Source: a bacterium (GTDB lineage: Bacteria > Planctomycetota > JAFGQW01). From it: DNA of 64,000 bases. Location: assembly GCA_030426805.1 (NCBI GenBank), contig JAUHXU010000003.1:186001-250000 (forward strand). Direction: 5' to 3'. Position numbers and translations under genes: made by a program. Shown one piece after another: positions 1-8,200 of this stretch. Under the pieces are notes generated by a model that saw nothing but the letters and a program-made list of their open reading frames with translations, was not told the origin of the DNA and made no database searches. Position 1 is the first letter of the stretch. Every line of letters begins with the position of its first letter.

Positions 1-1
1 A

Positions 2-253
2 ACGATCGAATACAGCACCGAGTTGTTCGAGGCCGCGACCGTTCGCCGGTTGTTCGAGTGCATGGAGCAAGTGCTTCGCACCGTGATCGACGCGCCGGAC
101 ACGCGCGTCGGCGCGCTGATCGCCGCGATCGACGAGACGGAACGCACGCACGATGCCGAGCGCGAGGCGAGCGCGAAGCAGTCGATGCGCGCGAAGCTCG
201 GCCGCGTCCGCCGTCGTGCCATCCGCCCGTCGTCGCCGGAGCAGTCGTCATGA
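2..253 (+). CDS. C-terminal end of an NRPS protein (partial)
   Basis: Only the last 83 codons lie in the window; the gene starts upstream. The visible start has a Y-S-T-E-L-F strand, then a helix of about 20 residues ending near a V-G-A-L turn. This is how condensation or epimerization domains of nonribosomal peptide synthetases normally end. About 35 charged, strongly basic residues follow. The stop overlaps the start of the aminotransferase gene by 3 nt (ATGA), so the two are probably co-translated and belong to one biosynthetic operon. The type of the truncated domain (C, E or Cy) cannot be told from this piece. Confidence 0.75.
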   Translation, partial: TIEYSTELFEAATVRRLFECMEQVLRTVIDAPDTRVGALIAAIDETERTHDAEREASAKQSMRAKLGRVRRRAIRPSSPEQSS

Positions 254-1284
254 CCGGCGGTGGCAGCTACGACGCGGGGATCCAGCACGGCAAGGAGCGC
301 CTGCTGTGCCTCCACCGCAACGAGAACCTGTTCGTCGGGCCGGACTGGATCGTCGAGCGCGCGCGCGACGTCGCGGCCTCGATCGACGTGCGCTCCTACC
401 CGGATCCCACCGCGTCGACGCTGCGACGCAGGCTCGCCGAGCACCACGGCGTCCCGGTCGAGCACGTGTTCGTCGGCAACGGCTCCGACGAGGTGCTGGC
501 CCTGCTGTTCGCGACGCGACGCGATCGCTACGACGCGATCTCGATGCTCGACGTCTGCTTCAAGGTCTACCCGATGCTCGCCGCGCGCCACGGCTACGCC
601 GCGCGAACGCTGCCGGGCGACACGTTCACGACCGGGCGCATCGACACGCCGACGGACTTCCGCGGCTTCGCGGTCGTCGACTCGCCGAACTCGATCACCG
701 GCGTGCACATCGCACCCGACGACGTGTTGGCGCTCGCAGCCGACCCGGCGGCGTTCGTCGTGTGGGACAACGTCTACGGCGAATACGCCGGTGACCGAAT
801 CCCGGCGGACCTCCCGGCCAACGTCGCGGTCGTCCGGAGCTTTTCGAAGTTCTACGCGCTCGCCGCGCTGCGCGTCGGCTACTGCATCGCCGATCCGTCG
901 GTCGTCGCGGCGCTCGACGCGCGGCGCGACGTGTTCAACGTCAACGGGTTCGCCCAGGCGATGGCCGTCGACGCCCTCGCGCGCCACGACACCTTCGAGC
1001 GCCATCGCACCGAGATGATCGCGTGCCGGCACGACCTCGTGGGCCTCCTCGAGGCCCGCGGGTTTCGCGTGCAGCCGCCGGCCGGCCACTTCGTCTACGC
1101 GGCCCATCGCGAGATCGACGGACCGGAAGTGCAGCGCCGCCTGATGGACCGCGGCGTCGCCGTACGCCATTTCTTCGACCCGCCGGTCGCTGCGCCGTGG
1201 GTGCGCATCACGGTCCCGCCGCGCGCCGGCATCGACCAGTTGACCGAAGCCCTCGACGACGTGCTCGCGGCGACGCGCGGGTAG
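250..1284 (+). CDS. PLP-dependent aminotransferase, HisC-like (class I/II)
   Basis: A 344-residue fold-type I aminotransferase of the usual HisC length. The PLP lysine is K200 in the S-F-S-K motif followed by A-L-R-V-G-Y. The PLP pyridine and hydroxyl contacts sit around D173 and Y176 (W-D-N-V-Y), and the Y-P-D-P and G-N-G-S-D-E segments near the N terminus are typical of histidinol-phosphate aminotransferase relatives. The ATG at 250 overlaps the upstream NRPS stop. The next gene, an alpha-keto-acid methyltransferase, starts 15 nt downstream. In such pairs the aminotransferase converts a keto acid to an amino acid, so a role in making a beta-methyl amino acid for the adjacent NRPS is more likely than histidine synthesis. 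No other his gene is present. The substrate is inferred, not shown. Confidence 0.85.
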   Translation: MTGGGSYDAGIQHGKERLLCLHRNENLFVGPDWIVERARDVAASIDVRSYPDPTASTLRRRLAEHHGVPVEHVFVGNGSDEVLALLFATRRDRYDAISMLDVCFKVYPMLAARHGYAARTLPGDTFTTGRIDTPTDFRGFAVVDSPNSITGVHIAPDDVLALAADPAAFVVWDNVYGEYAGDRIPADLPANVAVVRSFSKFYALAALRVGYCIADPSVVAALDARRDVFNVNGFAQAMAVDALARHDTFERHRTEMIACRHDLVGLLEARGFRVQPPAGHFVYAAHREIDGPEVQRRLMDRGVAVRHFFDPPVAAPWVRITVPPRAGIDQLTEALDDVLAATRG

Positions 1285-1299
1285 TTTGGAGCCTCGACG

Positions 1300-2280
1300 A
1301 TGTCCGGTGAAGCCGCTCGCCTGTTCAACGCCGCGATCGACGCGGCGTCCATCTCCGCCCTCGACGAGGTCGGCTTCTTCGACGCGCTGAAGGCGGACGG
1401 TCGCCTCGACCTCGACGCCTACTGCACGGCCGAAGACCTCCACCGCCCATCGGTCGAGGCGATGCTGCACGGCTTGCAGTGCTTCGACGTCGTGACGCTC
1501 GCCGACGACCGCGGCTCGGTCGTGCCGGGCGCGGCGTTCGACGACGTCTTCCGCAACAAGGGCTACTTCCTGTGGATCGTGCGCGGCTACGGCCGGATGC
1601 TCGAGAACTTCGGGACGATCGTTCGCAACGGCGCCCGGACCGGCGACTACTACGAACGCGACGGCGCGTTCATCGCCCGCGCAGGCAAGGACTACGGCGG
1701 CCAGTTCGTCGACGCCGACTTCGACGCGGTCCTCGCGCAGGCGGCGTTCGCGAAGGCCGCCGACCTCGGCTGCGGGAGCGCGGGCCGGCTGATCGGCCTG
1801 CTGAAGCGGGATCCGGCACTGCGCGGCGTCGGCGTCGAGCGCAACGCCGGCGCGGTCGAGGTCGCCCGCGGCCTCGTCGCCGACGCGGGCCTGTCCGATC
1901 GACTCGAGATCGTCCACGCCGACGTCGGCGCGCTCGAGGCGCACCCGGCGTTCGCGGACGTCGATCTCGTCTTCTCGTTCTTCATGGCGCACGACCTGTG
2001 GCCCCGCGACAAGTGCAAGGTCGCGCTCGACAACATCCACGCGGTCTTCCCGAACACCGCGCGCTTCCTGCTCTGCGACACCTACCGTTCCGATGCGCCG
2101 GCCTCGCCGGACTACCCGATCTTCACGCTCGGCTTCGAGGTGACGCATGCGATGATGGGACAGTACATCCCGAACGTCGCCGAGTGGCTCGACCTCTTCC
2201 GGGACACGAACTGGTCGGTCGCCGGGCAGCACCCGATCGGTATCGCCTACAGCTGCGTGTTCGACCTCCGGAGAAGCTGA
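1300..2280 (+). CDS. SAM-dependent C-methyltransferase, MppJ-like (alpha-keto acid beta-methylation)
   Basis: A 326-residue class I methyltransferase with an N-terminal helical dimerization region (about 1-140) and a Rossmann domain carrying the SAM motif D155-L-G-C-G-S. H231 in A-H-D-L-W-P-R and H283 in T-H-A-M-M-G lie 52 residues apart. In MppJ, the phenylpyruvate C-methyltransferase of mannopeptimycin biosynthesis, the two iron-binding histidines (H243 and H295) have the same spacing and similar surroundings. The motif F-T-L-G-F-E just before H283 also fits my recollection of that family. The expected reaction is methylation of the beta carbon of a 2-keto acid, followed by transamination by the upstream enzyme. 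The gene lies between the aminotransferase and the NRPS with gaps of 15 and 3 nt. The substrate (phenylpyruvate, 2-oxoglutarate, keto-arginine or another) cannot be decided from sequence alone. The MppJ comparison is from memory. Confidence 0.75.
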   Translation: MSGEAARLFNAAIDAASISALDEVGFFDALKADGRLDLDAYCTAEDLHRPSVEAMLHGLQCFDVVTLADDRGSVVPGAAFDDVFRNKGYFLWIVRGYGRMLENFGTIVRNGARTGDYYERDGAFIARAGKDYGGQFVDADFDAVLAQAAFAKAADLGCGSAGRLIGLLKRDPALRGVGVERNAGAVEVARGLVADAGLSDRLEIVHADVGALEAHPAFADVDLVFSFFMAHDLWPRDKCKVALDNIHAVFPNTARFLLCDTYRSDAPASPDYPIFTLGFEVTHAMMGQYIPNVAEWLDLFRDTNWSVAGQHPIGIAYSCVFDLRRS

Positions 2281-2283
2281 CTC

Positions 2284-5200
2284 ATGGGCGAAGCGTTTCC
2301 CCTGTCGCCGCTGCAGGCGCACATCCGGGATCGCGGGGAGGGAGCGCCGCTGACCGTTTCGGGCATCGCGTCCATCACCGGGCCGCTCGACCGCGCGCGA
2401 CTCGACCGCGCGATCGAGGCCGTCGTCGCGGAGCACGAGATCCTGCGCACGACGATCACCGACGTCGACGGGATGCCCGCGCAGGAGATCGGCGACGCGT
2501 CGGTGCTCGAGGTCCACGTCGACGACCACGACGGCGAGACGCTGCTCGCGATCACGGCGCCGGCGGTGTGCGCCGACCCGACCGGCATCGGCGAACTGAT
2601 CGTCGCGATCGCGCGCCACTACGCGGGCGAGACGCCCGACGACGAAGGCCCGATGCAATACGCCGACGTCGCGGCGTGGCAGCTCGACCTGCTCGAAGAC
2701 GAGAGCGACGACACGGGCCGGCGCTTCTGGGCGCGCCGCGCGCTGCCGGCCGACGATCCGCGAACGCCGTACGATCCGACGAGCGCGAATCGCGCATTCC
2801 CCGCCCTCGCGACCGACGACGATCCGGCCAACACGGAGGCCGTGGGGCAACTGGCGAGCGAACTCGGCGTCGAACCGTTCGACGTGTGGCTGACCGCGTG
2901 GGCCGCGGTGCTCGCTCGCGTCGTCGAGCCCGACCGGCAGGGCGAGATCGTCGTCGGCGTCGAGCACGTCGGCCGCGATCTCGACGAACTCCGCGGCGCG
3001 ATCGGCCCGCTCACCCGCCAACTCCCGCACGCGTTCGGCGCGCACGGCGACCGACCGTTCCGCGACGCGGTGCGCGACGTGCATCGCGCACGCGTCGACG
3101 CAGAGAAGTGGGCGCCCTACTTCCGCTGGTCGCCGACGTCCGATGCCGAGCGGCACGGCTGCGCGTTCGCGTTCACGGTGGTCGACGTGCCCGAGCCGAT
3201 CGAGGCCGATGGCGTCCGCTTCGCGATCGAGCACCTCGGCGGCACGGTCGATCGCAACCGCTTCCGGCTCTCGCTGCTGCGGATGGGCGCGGACGTGCAG
3301 AGCTGGATCCTGCGCGGCGGCGACACCGACGACGACAAGGCCGACGACGATGCGCTCCGGCTGCTCGACGCGTGGGGCGCGCTGCTCGCCGGCGCGCTCG
3401 CCGACCCGTCGACGCCGCTCGACCGCTTGCCGCTGCTGAGCGACGATGAGTACCAACGCCTCGTCGTCGACTTCAACGAGACCGACGCGGACTATCCCCG
3501 CGTCTGCATCCACGAGCAGATCGAAGCTCAGGTCGACGCGACACCGGACGCGGTCGCGATCCGCGCCGGGGACCGCGCGATCCCCTACGCCGACCTCGAC
3601 GCGGCCGCGAATCGACTCGCGCACCATCTGCAGTCGCTCGGCGCGAAACCGAACGCGCTCGTCGCGATCGCGCTCGACCGGTCGCCGGAGATGGTCATCG
3701 CGATCCTCGGCGTGCTGAAGAGCGGCGCCGCCTACGTGCCGATCGACCCGGACTACCCCGAAGACCGGATCCGGTTCGTGCTCGAACAGACCGGCGCGAC
3801 GATCGTGCTCACGCGCGAGGCGTACGCCGGCTTCTTCGCCGGCGCCGAGCACGTCGTCTGCTTCGACCGCGACGCCGACGCGCTCGCCGCCTGCTCGGCC
3901 GACCGCCCGACGGCCGCGGTGACGCCGACGGACCTCTGCTACGTGATCTACACGTCGGGCTCGACCGGCCGGCCGAAGGGCGTGATGATCACCCACGAGG
4001 GGCTCGTGATCTCGAACCAGGCGCGGATCGCGTTCTTCGGCGAACCGGTCGGCACGTTCCTGCTCTTGTCGCCGCTCGCGTTCGACAGCTCGGTCGTCGG
4101 CATCTACTGGACGCTGTTGACCGGCGGCACGCTGCTGCTCGTGCCGAAGGCCGCGCAGCAGACGCCGGACCGCCTCGCGCAGACCGTCGCCGACGAAGGC
4201 GTCACGCACCTGCTGACGCTGCCGTCGTTCTACGCGCTCGTCCTCGAGCACGGCACCGCCGAGTCGCTCGCGTCGCTCCGCTGCGCGATCGTCGCCGGCG
4301 AGGCGTGCCCGAAGAAGCTGATCGAACAGCACCGCACGATGCTGCCCGACGCCGGGATGTTCAGCGAGTATGGCGCGACCGAGACGACCGTGTGGGCGAG
4401 CGGCACCGACTGCCTCACGCAGACGCTGAACTTCGCCGCGCTCGGCACGCCGATCGAAAACGCGCAGATGTACGTCGTCGACGAGAACCTCGTGCCGTTG
4501 CCGGTCGGGGTCCCCGGCGAGGTGTGCTTCGGCGGGCCGGCGATCGCGCCGGGCTATCTCAACCGACCCGACCTGACCGAGGAACGGTTCGTGCCCGACC
4601 CGTTCCGCGAGGGCGGCCGCCTCTATCGTTCGGGTGACCTCGCGCGCCACGTCGCGACGGGCGAGATCGAGTTCCTCGGCCGCATCGACAACCAGGTGAA
4701 GATCCGCGGCTTCCGCGTCGAGCTCGAGGAGATCGACGCAGTGCTGACGCAGCACGAAGATCTCCGCGAGGCGATCGTCGACGCGCGTGCGGCGTCCGAC
4801 GACGGCGTGTCGAAACGGCTCGTCGGCTACGTCGCGCCACTGCCGGGCAAGACCCCGTCGATCGATGCGCTGAAGAGCTTCCTCGCCGAGACGCTCCCCG
4901 ACTACATGGTGCCGTCGCAGTGGGTCGTGCTCGCCGAGCTGCCGAAGACGCCGAACGGCAAGGTCGACCGCCGCGCGCTGCCCGATCCGGAACACGCGAT
5001 CGGCGAAGGCTTCGAGGCACCCGCGAACGACGCGGAGCGCACGCTCGCGACGATCTGGTCGGCCCTCCTCGGCGTCGATCCGATCGGCCGCCACGACAAC
5101 TTCTTCGAGCTGGGCGGCGACTCGATCCTGTCGATCCAGGTCGTCGCACGCGCGAAACAGGCCGGTCTCGCAATCACCGCGCGCGACGTCTTCGAGCACC

Positions 5201-8200
5201 AGACGATCGCGGCACTCGCCGAGTGCGCCGGCGGCACGGTCGCGCCGACGACCGCCGAGCAGGGTGCGGTGACCGGCGACGTTCCGCTGACGCCGATCCA
5301 GCACTGGTTCTTCGAGCGCGAACTCCCCGAGCCGCACCACGCGAACATGTCGCTGTTGTTCTGCGCGAACGAAGCGATCGACGTCGACGCGCTCCGCCGC
5401 GCGGGCCAGGCAGTGCTCGACCACCACGACGCGTTGCGGATGCGGTACGCGCACTCCGACGGCGCGTGGCACCAGACGATCGCGGACGCCGAGACGGTCG
5501 TCGTCGAGACGGTCGACGGCGCGGACACCGAAACGATCGAATCGCGCGCCGCCGAGGTCCAGGCCTCGCTCGACATCGCCGACGGCCCGCTGCTGCGCTT
5601 CGTCGTGTTCAACGCAACGACCCCGGAGCCGCGCGTGCTGATCGCGGTGCACCACCTCGTGTTCGACGGCGTGTCGTGGCGCATCCTGCTCGAAGACCTC
5701 GAGGCGGCCTACCGCGGTGGTGCGCTCCGTCCGAAGTCGACGTCGTTCAAGGCGTGGGCCGAGCGGCTCGGCGCCTTCGCGCACGGCGAGGCCGACGGCA
5801 CGATCGACCTCGACGCTGAACACGATCACTGGCTCGCGCCGATCGGCGACGTCGCGACGCTCCCGACCGATCGCGACGCGCCCGCCGAGGACCACACCGT
5901 CGGCACGCAGCACATCCTGTCGCGCACGCTCGACGCGGCCGCGACCGACGCGTTGCTCCACGACGTGCCGCGCGCCTACCGGACGCGCATCGACGACATC
6001 CTGGTCACCGCGCTCCTGCGCACGCTCGCCGAGTGGACCGGCTCGAATCGGATCCACCTCGACCTCGAAGGCCACGGCCGCGAGGAGATCGTGGACGGTG
6101 TCGACCTGTCGCGCACGATCGGCTGGTTCACGACGACCTACCCCGCCGTGCTCGACCTGCCCGCGGGCGACAATGCCGGCGACGCGATCGAGTCGGTGAA
6201 GGCGCAGCTCGGGGCGATCCCGAACCGCGGCATCGGCTACGGGCTCTTGCGCTACCTGCGCGACGACGACACGGCACGCGCGCTCGCCGAGCAGCCGGCC
6301 GCCTCGATCAACTACAACTACCTCGGCCAATTCGACCAGGTGATGGCGGAGTGGCTCCGCCCCGCACCCGAGTCCGCCGGCCCGGACTTCAGCCCGCGCC
6401 AGCCGCGCAGCCACGTACTCGAAGCGTGCGGCCTCGTCGTCGACGGTTGCCTGCGGATGGACTGGACCTACAGCGACCGGCTGCACGACGAGGCGACGAT
6501 CGCGCGGCTCGCCGATGCGTTCACCCGCCACCTCCGCGCGTTGATCGTGCACTGCACGGGCTCCGGCCGGATCGTCGGCGCCGACGCGGCGGACCTCGGC
6601 TGGACCGACGCCGACGTCGACGCGGTGACGCGCGCGGTCACCGCTGCCCACGGCGGCACGACCGACCGCGTCGAGGACGTCTACCCGGTGTCGCCGCTGC
6701 AGCAGGGGCTCCTCTTCCACGCGCTCGCCGAGCCCGACCACGACACCTATTACGAGGGCTTCACGTGCACGCTGCGCGGCCCGGTCGACGTCGACGCACT
6801 CCGCGGTGCGTGGCAGGCGGTCGTCGACCGCTACCCGATCCTGCGCACGGGCTTCGTCTGGGAGGGCGTGCGTCGGCCGGTACAGGTCGTCGAGAAGCAA
6901 GTCGCCGTCGTCGTCCGTGAACTCGATTGGCGCGACGTGCCGCCGAGCGAGCGCGCCGATCGCCTGGCCGCGTTCAACCGCGCCGAGCGGCGCGACCGCT
7001 TCGACCTGACGCGCGCGCCACTGATGCGCGTCACGCTCATCCGCCACGACGACGACACGCACACGTTCGTCTGGGGCTTCCACCACCTGATCATGGACGG
7101 GTGGAGCATGTTCATCGTGCTCGAGGAGGCGTTTCAGAACTACGACGCGCTCGCGGCCGGCGAGAGCATCGCTCGCCCACGCCCGCCGGCCTACCGCGAC
7201 TACATCCGCGAGGTCGCGCGTCGCGACACGACCGACGCGGAACGGTTCTGGCGCGAACGCCTCGCGGGCTTCACCGCGCCGACACCACTCGTCGTCGACC
7301 ACGAGCCGACCGCCCCACCGGCGCAGGGGCTCCGGCAGCGCAAGCTCTCCGCCGACGCGACCGCGCGCCTCGAAGCGTTCGCCCGCGAGCATCGACTGAC
7401 GATGAACGCGATCGTCCAGGGCACGTGGGGGCTCTTGCTCCACCGCTACGCCGGCACGGACGACGTCGTGTTCGGCGCGACGTCGTCGGGACGGACGAGC
7501 GGGCTGGCCGGCGTCGAGGCGATGGTCGGGCTCTTCATCAACACGCTGCCGGTCCGGATGCGGATCGACCCGGAGCGGCCGGTCGTCGAGTGGCTTCGCG
7601 ACACGCAGGTCGAGCAGGCCGAAGCCCTCGAACACGACGCCGTATCGCTCGGTGAAGTGCAGTCGTGGAGCGACGTCGCGCCCGGCCAGCCGATGTTCGA
7701 GACGATCTTCATCTTCGAGAACTACAAGAAGGACACGCCGATCGAGGCGATGAGCGACGCGCTCTCGATCGACGACGTCGACTGGGACGAGTCGACGAAC
7801 TTCGCGATCCGCGCCCACGCGATGCCCGGCGAGCAGATCGAGCTGAGCCTGCTCTACGCGATGGAGCGCCTCGACGCGGCAACCGTCGACCGGATCGCCG
7901 GCCACTGGATCGCGCTGCTCGAACAGGTCGCGGCCGATCCGGCGCGCGCGATCGCCGACCTGCGGATCGTCGCGGGCGACGAACGCGACGCGCTGCTCGC
8001 GACCGCGCGCGCGACGAAGTCGTTCGACACGACCGGCCGCGCGATCCACCACCGCTTCGAGGCGCACGTCGACGCGCGGCCCGACGCGACTGCAGCGGTC
8101 TGCGGCGACGCATCGCTCACCTACGCCGAGTTGGAAGCCGCCGCGAACCGCCTCGCGCATCGGCTGCGGTCGCTCGGCGTCGAACGCGGCGCCCGCGTCG

